Positions 34,985-44,395 of a DNA stretch of 64,000 bases are shown one piece after another. How positions within the stretch are numbered: the first letter of the stretch is position 1; every line of letters begins with the position of its first letter. The notes below the pieces were generated by a model. It worked only from the letters and a program-made list of their open reading frames with translations. It was not told where the DNA came from and searched no databases. Made by a program: the position numbers and the translations under genes. Origin of the DNA: Lantana camara (lineage: Eukaryota > Streptophyta > Magnoliopsida > Lamiales > Verbenaceae); the NCBI GenBank assembly GCA_037501455.1, contig CM074861.1:94527001-94591000 (forward strand), read 5' to 3'.

Positions 34985-35760
34985 TGATAGAGTATGATCC
35001 GATATATCACACAACACCACTTAGAATTTATATGGAGTGGGAAACTCGACGTGCTAAAACTCCGACGAATATGGTCAGATGGCGGTGGGTTCTACCTACT
35101 AGGCAAACACACAAAATAACTTGAGAAGGCCAAGCCAGGGGAATAGGGAGTGATACCCAGTTTGGCTCTCCGAAGCTCAAGTCAGTAAAACAATTTCAGG
35201 TGAGTTGGAGAGGAAGTATCATAGAGCTTGGAAAAGAAAAGCTTGCTCACTGAAGAAAATGATCTCTGAGTATTTATAGTTGAGGGTGAGCACCCTTTAG
35301 TATTTCTGTAGTGCTAAGGTACAGATGGGATGTTGACCTAGACACGTAGCTTAATGAGGGGCACTTGAGGGAAAGCATCCATAGGCCTGCCAGAAAGGTA
35401 GCCGTAAAGCAACAATAGCAGGTGCATAGTCATGTACTAAATGTCAAAGAGTACTATGGAGTTGTTACTAAGGGGTTAACGCGCTAGGTGTGAATAGTGG
35501 TGGCACACCCCAAAAGGGAATGATTCTAGGAAGCCCTATGGAGTCCTAGCCCTCGATGGGCCGGGGGGACCTGATACCATGATCCTAAGTTCCCTCAAGT
35601 TTCTTGGCCTCAAGATAGCCCAGAGCACGTGGGGTCCTGGATATTGGGCTTGGAGACCCGAGGGGAGTCTTGCAATTTACTTCTGAGAATCTTATGAAAG
35701 CAGCTGAGGTGGCCTTAGGGATACACATGTTCAATTCATGAGCGCTCACACATCATCATG
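34985..35760 (-). repeat. Tat 5' LTR (right border approximate)
   Basis: It begins on the plus strand with TGATAGAGT at the primer site. On the element strand there is a TATA box (ACTATAAATA, 35271-35280). The outer border could not be fixed because no second LTR or target duplication was found; a TA-rich region follows at about 35786. Confidence 0.6.
35271..35280 (-). promoter_or_regulatory. TATA box in the Tat LTR
   Basis: ACTATAAATA on the minus strand, about 290 bp from the primer-binding end, a normal U3/R distance for a short LTR. Confidence 0.6.
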
Positions 35761-35942
35761 GTGCCTCATTATATTTGAGCTCCATCATATATATATATAT
35801 AATACACATTACAGAGCCTTTTTTATTTTTAATTTTTTGTTTTATTTTGCAATGCATATATTTTAATTTTCTTATTTTATTAATATATATTACAGAGCCT
35901 GTTTTTTGTGTTTTATTTTGCAATGTATATATTTTAGTTTTC

Positions 35943-36000
<58 letters not shown>

Positions 36001-36610
36001 AATTAAAAAATTAAAATATGTACATATTATAAATTAAAAAAAAAAAAATAGAAAAAGGTATATTATGATGTATATATACCCTAGAGACCAACCGCGTCGT
36101 AGTCTTGACACCCCTAGAGACCACATCACCGATCGCCGCCTCATCACGACCACGCCACCGTCCGTTGTCTCGACCCCACCACTCCATCGGCTGCGGCCAT
36201 GACACCACCCGCACAAGTCAGATCGCCTCCCCATAGGTTTGATACCACCATAACAGGCTTACAATCATCCACACATGGCGTACACGTCATCTCTCTGGTG
36301 TATATGTTAGTTTTCTGGCGATAATAGACTAAAAAATGCCACTTTATTTGAGTTGCGGGACAATTTACTACCGAAAAATGACATGTCCCAAAAATACAAG
36401 TTCACAGTATTTGATATCTTGATTTCACATTTTTTCCTATACAAATTTATAATTTCCGACAAAGATAATATAAAAATACCCATAAACCCCAACGAAATAT
36501 GTATAAATTTGCCAATGAAAAGTCCATTACGTACATAATGAGTTCGTATTACCTTTAAGTAAACAGGAAATTCAAAACCCCTTTACATAAACACACATAG
36601 GACCTAGGAA
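35761..36610. other. Intergenic AT-rich region with TA microsatellite
   Basis: No gene is supported. It contains two partially repeated stretches with TTACAGAGCCT (35811 and 35890), a TA run (35951-35994) and an A tract near 36038. Short minus-strand frames at 36011-36234 are Trp/Gly/Arg-biased and have no recognisable domain. Confidence 0.6.
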
Positions 36611-36782
36611 AATTCTAGCCCAGACCAGGCTCGGCCGAACCCCAACCAATTAAAGAGCAAGTGTGTTACACTCGCCATTTGATTGGTCACTTTCCCTAAA
36701 TTTTCCACCAACCACAGGGCAAGTGTAAAACACTCGCCCCCTCATTACACCGGTTTGGCCGAGCCAGGCTCGGGCTAGAATT
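36611..36782. mobile_element. MITE, 172 bp, copy 1
   Basis: The terminal inverted repeats are about 31 bp, starting AATTCTAGCCC (36611) and ending GGGCTAGAATT (36782), with a few mismatches. An inner pair of repeats (GCAAGTGTGTTACACTCGCC and GGCAAGTGTAAAACACTCGC) follows. A second copy of exactly the same length lies at 43839-44010. There is no coding capacity. The superfamily is not determined because the target duplication is unclear. Confidence 0.9.
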
Positions 36783-37061
36783 ACCCTAGGACCTACCGTT
36801 TATTAGTCAGGGCTTGGGATTTCCTATTTTAAGTTTGTTTATCATCAAATATTTTACTCACATACATGCGCCAATTGCATTAATAGACGGCCTAACAACG
36901 CATATGATTTCCTTGATAGTTTCCTCTTTGAGTTCTAGTTTCACCCACCCATGCACACATCAAATGTATTGACATGCGGTTAAGATTAGGAGATAAAATC
37001 TTTTTTATTATACAATAAAAAAGGAAAACTGTAACTAGAAATCTCATCTGAACTAACACAA

Positions 37062-37221
37062 ACCAAGCATTACATATAATATCCTGTAAATTTGACACAC
37101 CAATTCGCCACAAAAATTATTATCTTTACATAAACGCACTTAGGACTTTTATTAGGCCACCTAAGACAGACCAAGCATTACATATACCCTGTAAATTTGA
37201 CAGACCAATTCGCCACAAAAA
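37062..37221. repeat. Short tandem duplication downstream of the protease gene
   Basis: About 55 bp at 37062-37118 recur at 37169-37221 (ACCAAGCATTACATATA, CCTGTAAATTTGACA, CCAATTCGCCACAAAAAT). They lie 45-200 bp past the stop of the subtilase, probably in its 3' UTR or just beyond. A possible polyadenylation signal (AATAAA on the minus strand) is at 37148-37153. Confidence 0.85.
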
Positions 37222-37264
37222 TGTAATCTCTTAGTCCGGTCATGTACAAAAACATCCTTGCCAG

Positions 37265-39529
37265 TCAAAGAAAAACAACAATAGGACTTCTCACAGAATA
37301 CTTAGCCGAAGTCCACGTAAGAAATCCCTCAACATGAACTGCATCACTGCTGGCATCTGCCAATCTGCTAAACGTCACTTGATATGTCAAATTTTGATTC
37401 AGCTCCGAAAACCGAAGAGTACTAGGCTCCACTGCCAACTTAACACCGGGCAATTCCACAATTCCAACATTGTAAGTTGAGTTAGCTTCACCAACATTAG
37501 TAACTGTCCTGTGATACATCTTAGACTCCGAAACCTTTCTAAGAAAAACACTGAATGAAGGATAATTCAGCTCCGCCTCCGATATACTTGAAATTGTTGA
37601 GCACTGGACAACGCGGTTCACTATTTTCCCCACCTGTTGGTCTGTGTAATTCAACCCACATAGATAAGCCAAGTAATCCTCATGGTGGATGTCATAAACA
37701 AGCCCGGGATCTTTAGCCCTTGAAATGTGGACGTGACCCGAACCCACACCGAAAAAATCAGCAGGCCTTAGGGTTTCATCCTCAATTGGAGTTCCTCCGA
37801 GGTTTACCTGATCCGCAGTGGTCATGATGGCGGACTTGATTGTAGCCGGGGACCAGCAGGGATGCACCTTTTTCAGCAGCGCAGCAACGCCACTGAGGTG
37901 GGGGCAAGCCATGGACGTTCCTGAAATGATATTGAAATTGGACTTCGTGCTTGTTTTGTTCTCAACGGATTCGTGCCATGCACCTAGAATGTTTAGCCCA
38001 GGGCCTACGATGTCGGGCTTCAAGATTCCCAGGCTTGCAGCGTTCGGACCCCTGGATGAAAAAGATGCAACTGTTGGCGCATGATTGTCGCCGAACAATG
38101 TTCCTCTGAAAAAAATTGTGGCCATCGGATTTGACGTTGAGCTCAGATAGGCTTTGATTCTTAATCCGTCGGCGTAGCTGAGATGAGTTGCCGGAAGGAC
38201 ATGGGATTCCGAATGTACAGTATAGCCGTCACGTTGCTGGTTGATTAGAATCATGGCAGCTCCACCCTGGTTCCTCACAGCTTGGCCTTTCTTGATGTTC
38301 CCTATTCCTCCACCGACTTCACACAGCACAATCTTTCCTCGAATATCAACGTAACTCAAGGAATCCGGCAAGCAAAACGTACCGTTGCTAGAATTCTTTC
38401 CAGGGTATGTGAGAGGCAAGAGTGATGACGGGGGGAAGTTGGACGGCTGAAAAGTCGATTCACCATGAAATTCTTCGTTGTTTCCCAGCACGGCGGTTGC
38501 TCTTATTTTCCTATCGTGAGAACTGGCGCCAACCGTCAAAATCCACGGAGCACCGTTGGCAATTGTACTGCTAATTGGGCCGTTGTTTCCAGCAGCGGCA
38601 CTCACGAAAATACCCTTTTCCACAGCTCTAAAAGCTCCAATAGCAATGTTATCCACGTCAAAGGAACATGGGTCCCCGCTGAGGGAGAGCGAAAGTACGT
38701 CAACACCATCATCGATAGCGGCATCTATCCCCGCCAGAACATCACTCTCCCGACATTTACCTTCTGTATATATGCTGCAAACCTTGTAAACGGCTATGTG
38801 AGCATGAGGAGCAATTCCAGCCGCGGTTCCATAAGCGTTACCGAATACGTTGGCGCCTCTCACGAAATTCCCAGCAGCGATGCTCGCTACATGTGTCCCA
38901 TGCCCCATCTCATCAAACGGTGACCAGTTACCTTCAGCTGTGAAGTATCTCGACCCAATGATCTTGTTGTTGCACGATGCCCCCGTTGTGGAGTTGAAAT
39001 CGCACCGCCCATGCCACCTGGCGGGAGGCGGAGGCATCCCTTCATCGTTGAACGAGGGGTGGCCAGGAGTTATGCCAGTATCCAACACAGCAATAATGAT
39101 TCCTCTGCCGTAATTGGAATCCACCCAAAATCCACTGTTTTTGTTCAATCCCAAGAAATTGGGAGTATGCGTCGTCTGGAGATGCAGTATTTTTTCCTTC
39201 CGGGCCGAGATGAAACCGACTTTTTTCTCCATTGCTTTGACATCCTCCGGTGATAGTAGGGCGGCAAAGCCTTTGAAAACGTGCTGATAAGAGTACACTA
39301 TGCGCCGCCTGTCCTCGCCTGGCAACCAGGTGGATAATAAGGTGGTTGTGGGGAGAAATGTTTGATACCAGCCATGTAAGTCGTTGGTGATAGTACTCAG
39401 ATTTGCGACGGAAGGCAACTCGACATGGACGATGTATGTTTCGAGATTGTTGTTTGCTAGTCTTACGAGTTTATAAAAAATTATTGCACATACTAATACA
39501 AGAAAGGATATTATCATGTGATTACGCAT
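37265..39529 (-). CDS. Subtilisin-like serine protease, SBT1-type, intact
   Basis: An intronless frame of 754 codons with the full plant subtilase plan (family S8). In order: a hydrophobic signal sequence (residues 1-25), the I9 propeptide (about 31-118, YIVHVELP to HLQTTHTPNFLGL), and the catalytic domain with Asp150 (VLDTGI), His210 (GHGTHVA), Asn315 (AAGNNGP) and Ser539 (GTSMACPHLSG). A protease-associated domain is inserted at about 370-470, and a C-terminal Fn3-like domain lies at about 654-751. The length is normal for the family. It should be secreted to the apoplast and mature by self-cleavage after about residue 118; substrates cannot be read from sequence. The wording resembles SBT1 (SBT1.2-like) members; that assignment is from memory. 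It is the only host gene seen, boxed in by transposons; the upstream foldback element starts about 270 bp from the ATG. Confidence 0.96.
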   Translation of the reverse strand: MRNHMIISFLVLVCAIIFYKLVRLANNNLETYIVHVELPSVANLSTITNDLHGWYQTFLPTTTLLSTWLPGEDRRRIVYSYQHVFKGFAALLSPEDVKAMEKKVGFISARKEKILHLQTTHTPNFLGLNKNSGFWVDSNYGRGIIIAVLDTGITPGHPSFNDEGMPPPPARWHGRCDFNSTTGASCNNKIIGSRYFTAEGNWSPFDEMGHGTHVASIAAGNFVRGANVFGNAYGTAAGIAPHAHIAVYKVCSIYTEGKCRESDVLAGIDAAIDDGVDVLSLSLSGDPCSFDVDNIAIGAFRAVEKGIFVSAAAGNNGPISSTIANGAPWILTVGASSHDRKIRATAVLGNNEEFHGESTFQPSNFPPSSLLPLTYPGKNSSNGTFCLPDSLSYVDIRGKIVLCEVGGGIGNIKKGQAVRNQGGAAMILINQQRDGYTVHSESHVLPATHLSYADGLRIKAYLSSTSNPMATIFFRGTLFGDNHAPTVASFSSRGPNAASLGILKPDIVGPGLNILGAWHESVENKTSTKSNFNIISGTSMACPHLSGVAALLKKVHPCWSPATIKSAIMTTADQVNLGGTPIEDETLRPADFFGVGSGHVHISRAKDPGLVYDIHHEDYLAYLCGLNYTDQQVGKIVNRVVQCSTISSISEAELNYPSFSVFLRKVSESKMYHRTVTNVGEANSTYNVGIVELPGVKLAVEPSTLRFSELNQNLTYQVTFSRLADASSDAVHVEGFLTWTSAKYSVRSPIVVFL

Positions 39530-39606
39530 GACTTAGTTTGGAGCAAGAATTGTGGCCAGAATGGGAGATTGATGTTTATAAGGATTGGGTGGAGTAGGAA
39601 ATATAG

Positions 39607-39622
39607 GCGCATATATATATAG
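39607..39622 (-). promoter_or_regulatory. Possible TATA box of the subtilase gene
   Basis: CTATATATATATGCGC on the minus strand, about 80-95 bp upstream of the ATG at 39529. The distance fits a short 5' UTR. AT-rich runs are common in this window, so the call is moderate. Confidence 0.45.
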
Positions 39623-39909
39623 AAATTGGGTGCATTAATAGTTAGTTGAGATTAAAAAGGAGAAAGAAGTGTGATATGCCAAAAAACAAAAATCAAAAGA
39701 TTGGACCACCTACCAATAAACTTGGTGTATGTAACCCAATGAAATAAAAAATATTTAATCAAAAGACGATATCCAATGCCCAAAAATAAAGCCTCCCTAT
39801 ATACGTGGTGGATATGTGACACGTATAAAATTTTGCTATTTTTTTCTAACATATAAAATTATAGTGTTAACGGAGAAAAATAACTAGCAGATAGAATTAT
39901 AGTGTTAGC

Positions 39910-40670
39910 TGTAACGTCCCAATTTTTCGGCAAGTCAGGTATGATGTCACGAGTGGGATTAGACCGAGTGTTATGTGGTTTTAATTGTATTTTAATTGCT
40001 AAGTGATCGTGTAACTTAATAATTTTGTGAACTAATTACTCCTATGTGACTTATATGACTTAGATGATTTATTTGGCTTTGCTATTTAAAATTCGTTATA
40101 GCATGTTTACTTGCTAATTAAATATTTTATTTTACTTGTGCACTTATTTGAAATTATATGAAATCCTTGGACTCAATCGAACCTTGTTTTGGACCCCAAT
40201 TGATCACCTACTAAACCTTGGGGCCCTAATTAAATCACTTAAATTCTCTAGGGGCCAAAGTGCAATTTCCCTCCTTTTCTCCCCATCTTTACACGATATA
40301 CACACACACACACCCTTCTTCTTCATTCTTTCTCTCTTCATTTTCTCTCAAAACACAAAGCTCCAAACCCCCTTTTTCATCTTCCCTTCAATCGATCCAT
40401 CATCAAGCAAGAAAGGCAAGGGATTCAAGCTCCATTCTTCTCCATTCAAGACAAGAACTCAAGCTTTCATCATCTTCTTCTCCTCCTCTTTTCTTCCAAG
40501 GTATATTGTGGGTTTGTGTATATATGTTTAGTAACTTAGGGTTTGAATTCTTTGGTGTTCAAAGCATGATTTTGTATGTGTTTGATGCTTTAATACTTGA
40601 ATCCATGAGTTTTATGTTTGATTGTTTGAATCCTTGGAGCAAGAATGTGTATGTATATATGTGTATGTAG

Positions 40671-40732
<62 letters not shown>

Positions 40733-43076
40733 GGGTTTGTGAATTAATGTGTTTTAAGTTGTTCTAAACTTGTATTTGATGCCCCTACATGATATATTGC
40801 ATGTTTTAAGTGATTTGGGTTGAGTTTTGGTTGTGTTTGAGCTTTGGGAGGAAGCCCCGAGTGCCTTGCCCTATTTTTCATTCGTTCTGGTGCTGGAGAA
40901 GGTATCCACGGGAGTGGATTTTGTCCCACGACTGTGGATCTGTGTCCAGAACTTCGGTTTTTTCGGCAGGAGAATCCACGGGCGTGGATTTTTGACCCAC
41001 GGCCGTGGATCCTCCTCTGTTTTCTGTCCGAATTTGTTTTGCTTCGTTCTCCCTCATACGAACTCCGATTGACCTAATTTGCAAACCTACAGAAACCTCT
41101 TGAAGTCTAGAATATTATCCAATTGGAATCACCTCCTTATCTTTTCTATATTGTGAGTTATAGTCAATCCTTTTTGGTGTCGCCACTTTCACGAAAAATC
41201 TGCATTCATTCAACTTCGGGACTACGCCATTTTCACCTCGTTTTGAGCCATGATTTGTGCCATATATTCTTGGAAATCTCTATGTGTCTAGTTTCATACC
41301 CAACAAGCAAAACTTAATTCCAATTCCTAGAACTCAAGATATTCGGATGTTCCTGCAGCTTGTTCACTTTCGAAATTTGTCAACTTTTCCTAACTTTTGC
41401 TAAACTTTGCCAAAAACCGTTTTATGAGTTTCCTTTCACCTCCTCGACCTCTTGTGTGACTTACATACATTGTATACATGCATATTGAATGATTTAATCA
41501 TTTATATGCCTAAATGGAATTAATTATGTACATGAGCACGATCACTTCAATTCATGACATTTTATGATCGATTGCATATTGAATCTTTCCATATGACTTC
41601 ATGAACATCTCATGTCAATGTCGTGCGTCCTAATTGGTTTCATATTGATTCGTTTCTCACGAGTACACATTATTCTCTTTCTTGTACAGTTCATCTCCAG
41701 GGCGGAGACTTCCGGATCGAATAGACACCATTTTATACATGTTCTTTGTCTCGTGGTTTTGCAGGTGAGGGTGTTTTCATTCTAGTTATGTATCGAACCC
41801 TACAACCCGTATGTGACAAGTTTTGGACAAAACCTTATGTATATATATGTTATTTTCAAAGTGGAGTCGTCGAGTAAATTATTATCGAGTAAACCTTTTC
41901 TCTAGAATTATGAAATATGCTATGTTTTCATGAATTGGAACGTTTTGGCCGAGAAAATGAATGAATGCACGGGCCCAGGGACTTAGTGCAAGTGGTTATC
42001 CGGGGAGGCAAGGGCCGTCGATGATCCCTTGTACTAGTCCCACCACATTTACGGTGATATCGGCCCTCGCTAGGAGGTTTAGCGGGGAAATGGGAGTTGA
42101 GTGCCCTTGGGGGATTCATGTACCCCCCTGGGTTAATGTATGGAACGGTGGTCGGGTCTTGCAAGCCCGTCCACCACCCGGAAGAAGAAGGTTGGAACTT
42201 ATCTTATGATAACGTTTATGTTATGATTGTTATGCACCGTGCGGGAAGGCTGATATACGGATCGCCCAAACGACTATGTCTTATGTTATATGGCTTGCAT
42301 GTATTATAAGATGTTGCATGATCACGTATTCAATATATTATTGATATTTTTCATACACGTTCGGAGTTTGGTTGGAGTTAATGCATGCTCACTCGCCAAG
42401 CCTTAATGTTTATGTACGAATTATGAACTTAATGAATATAATATGAATTAGTCGTAAAGTCCGAGCATTGATTAGTTATTTTCTTGCCCTTCATGAGAAC
42501 TAACTTTACATAAAACTTTGCTCGGGATTTATGACTTGCATGCGCATGTTTTTATATATATGTATAGCTCCTGCTCACTCAGTCTTTTAGAGACTGACCC
42601 CTCCTTTCCACTTCTCAGTTCTTGCAGGTTTTGGCTAGGCGGGAGTCGAGTCATAGCATTCTTGATTGAGTCACACTTGTACACTCGAGTCACATTTCAT
42701 ATTGTTATGTTCTAATTGTATCTCTTTATGTAATTGGGCCTTTGTGCCAACTATGAAATTGTTGGATATTATTTTGGGATAGATTGCATGTTTAGTTGAA
42801 CCCGTTGTTAGGATGCATGATGGATTTAACTTATGCATTGGAATTGTTGGGCTTATAGCCATTGTTGAAAATTATGAATTATACGTTATTGCTTCCGCAT
42901 TGCACTTTTGGTTATTCTTGAGTTATGTGGTACAGGGTCAAATTCCGCCTAGCTAGGTTATCTTTTATTTTTGTCTCCCGTTCGCTATAAGTCCGGTTCA
43001 TGCTTGGACTATCCATTTCATGTGTGGACTAGACTCATAGTGCGGGGGATGTGGCGCCAATCGCCCGGGTGCTACA
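39910..43076 (+). mobile_element. Solo Tekay-type LTR, 3167 bp
   Basis: It starts TGTAACGTCCC and ends CGGGTGCTACA, flanked by TTAGC at 39905-39909 and 43077-43081. It shares the module set of the family: a donor-like AAGGTATATTG near 40499, a palindrome array at 40904-41010, GCAGGTGAGGG near 41761, CGAACCCTACAACCCGTATG near 41795, a CTCAGTC/GACTGA hairpin near 42578, GCTAGGCGGGAG near 42635 and GTGCGGGGGATGTGG near 43040. A TA microsatellite lies at 40679-40720. There is no internal region, so it is a recombination product. Confidence 0.95.
40904..41010. repeat. Palindrome array (ATCCAC-GGGC-GTGGAT type), four sites
   Basis: Sites at 40904-40919 (ATCCACGGGAGTGGAT), 40926-40937 (CCACGACTGTGG), 40974-40989 (ATCCACGGGCGTGGAT) and 40997-41008 (CCACGGCCGTGG). 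Confidence 0.93.
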
Positions 43077-43838
43077 TTAGCGGAGAAAAATAACACTTAC
43101 ATAATTTTATCAACGAAAGAAAAAGAAAATATTTATATATTTGATATAAAAAAAAAATTATATATCCAACAAATCGTCTTTGTTCTATTATAATTTTTTT
43201 TTTAAGTTTGTCATTTTTATTTGTTCTATTTTTTTTTTAAATTTTATTTTAACACACATTCTTAAATGGTAATCGAATTCGGGTCATTGTCCTGAAGAAT
43301 GAACCCAATAGCCACTTGAACCAACCCCTGTTGATTATTTTTATTTTTAATTTTTTTGTATTTTTTTATTTTTATTTTTAAGTTGATTTATTCCCTTTCT
43401 CTTAGGAAAGACCTAGAAAGATCACTCCTAAAAGTAGTCTTTCTCAACTGTAGGATAGCATTGCTTCCACTTCTGAAGCTAGGGACTTCTTGAATAGATA
43501 ATTAATTTTTATGTTAACATAAATATATGTAAAAAATAAAATATTTTTCCTTTGAATAGATTAACAAAAAAAATTAATTAGAGATAGATTGATTAATATT
43601 TTTACTTTGAATATCATTAAATAATCCAATGAAAAGTAGTACTTTTTGTTAAAGTCTTTTTTTTTTTATTAGATATATAAATTTTGTTTTTTTTTTTTTA
43701 ATATTAGATATACAAATATTTTATTTTCATTCCTTGATAAAATTTTGTTAGTGTTATTTTTCTCCATTAATACTATAATTCAATCTATTAAAAAGTCTTA
43801 GAAAATCATATACGTGTCATACATCTACTATGTGGGAT

Positions 43839-44010
43839 AATTCTAGTCCAAGCCTGATTTGATCATATCGGTGTAACAAGGGGATGAGTGTTTTATACTT
43901 GCCGTGTGATTGGTGGAAATTTTGGGAAGAGTGACAAATCAAATGACAAGTGTATTACACTTGTCCTTTTAATTAATTGGATTCGACCGAATCAGATCTT
44001 AGTTAGAATT
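43839..44010. mobile_element. MITE, 172 bp, copy 2
   Basis: It aligns with the reverse complement of 36611-36782 over its full length, sharing GAGTGTTTTA, ACTTGCC, TTGGTGGAAA and CAATCAAATG-like blocks, with about 80 percent identity by eye. It abuts the foldback element within a few bases. Confidence 0.88.
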
Positions 44011-44390
44011 TTTTTTACCATGTGAAATATGAGATGAAGCAGTAAATGAAGTAAAAGACCAGTGGGTCATACGTAGTGTGAAAGGGAATTCAAAATATGA
44101 AATGCTGATACAAAGGCGTGGAAAACTTGCTCCCGGGTGGGGGCCTGGGGCGTAATGCATTCGGTCATGATTAATGTTCTGTCATGATTAATGTTATGGG
44201 TCATAGCTAGTGTATAGTAGATATCGGTTACTTGTAATAGTAAACTCGCAATTAAGTTGATGCCCTACCAATCAATCAATCATCACATAATATCATCTCA
44301 ATTCGTTTGAATCCGTAGATGTAACTATAAGATACTACAAATTTAACTCGTACTTGTGTGTGTGTGAGGTTGAGGAGGTCGAAGAGGATA
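44011..44390. other. Spacer without recognised features
   Basis: No ORF or repeat family is recognised. The only structure seen is a short direct repeat, GTCATGATTAATGTT, at about 44164 and 44182. Confidence 0.5.
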
Positions 44391-44395
44391 GACCA

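Larger units (their letters stand above)
13879..35760 (-). mobile_element. Tat-type Ty3/Gypsy element, heavily nested and RT-deleted
   Basis: On the minus strand the order is LTR (about 34985-35760), primer site (34961-34981), gag (34900 to 30400, split by a solo LTR), protease (near 30000), pre-RT linker, RNase H and integrase (ending near 27424). Past the integrase lies an ORF on the opposite strand (15379-26470, split by later insertions). An antisense extra ORF between pol and the 3' LTR is a known trait of several Tat-lineage elements. The RT domain is missing. The outer left border and the 3' LTR were not found; 13879 is only the point where the neighbouring LTR starts. Confidence 0.7.
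39802..43835. mobile_element. Foldback or MITE-like DNA element with long inverted repeats, split by a solo LTR
   Basis: The arm at 39802-39909 plus 43082 to about 43150 is the inverted repeat of about 43690-43834. Examples are GGATATGTGACACGTAT against ATACGTGTCATACATC, and AGCGGAGAAAAATAACACTT against AGTGTTATTTTTCTCCATTA. The arms are about 150 bp with roughly 80 percent identity by eye. Removing the solo LTR and one target copy leaves an element of about 860 bp. No transposase frame is present. No clear flanking duplication was found. A GTGTTAACGGAGAAAAATAAC copy at about 39862 suggests a small internal duplication of the arm. Confidence 0.75.

Noticed and set aside
36011..36234. Minus-strand frames with Trp/Gly/Arg bias near 36100
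   Set aside because: No start context, domain or homologous pattern recognised; two frames overlap, which suggests chance in a locally GC-rich stretch.
38465..38923. Plus-strand frames of up to 152 codons opposite the subtilase gene
   Set aside because: They are antisense shadows of a clearly coding frame with all catalytic motifs.
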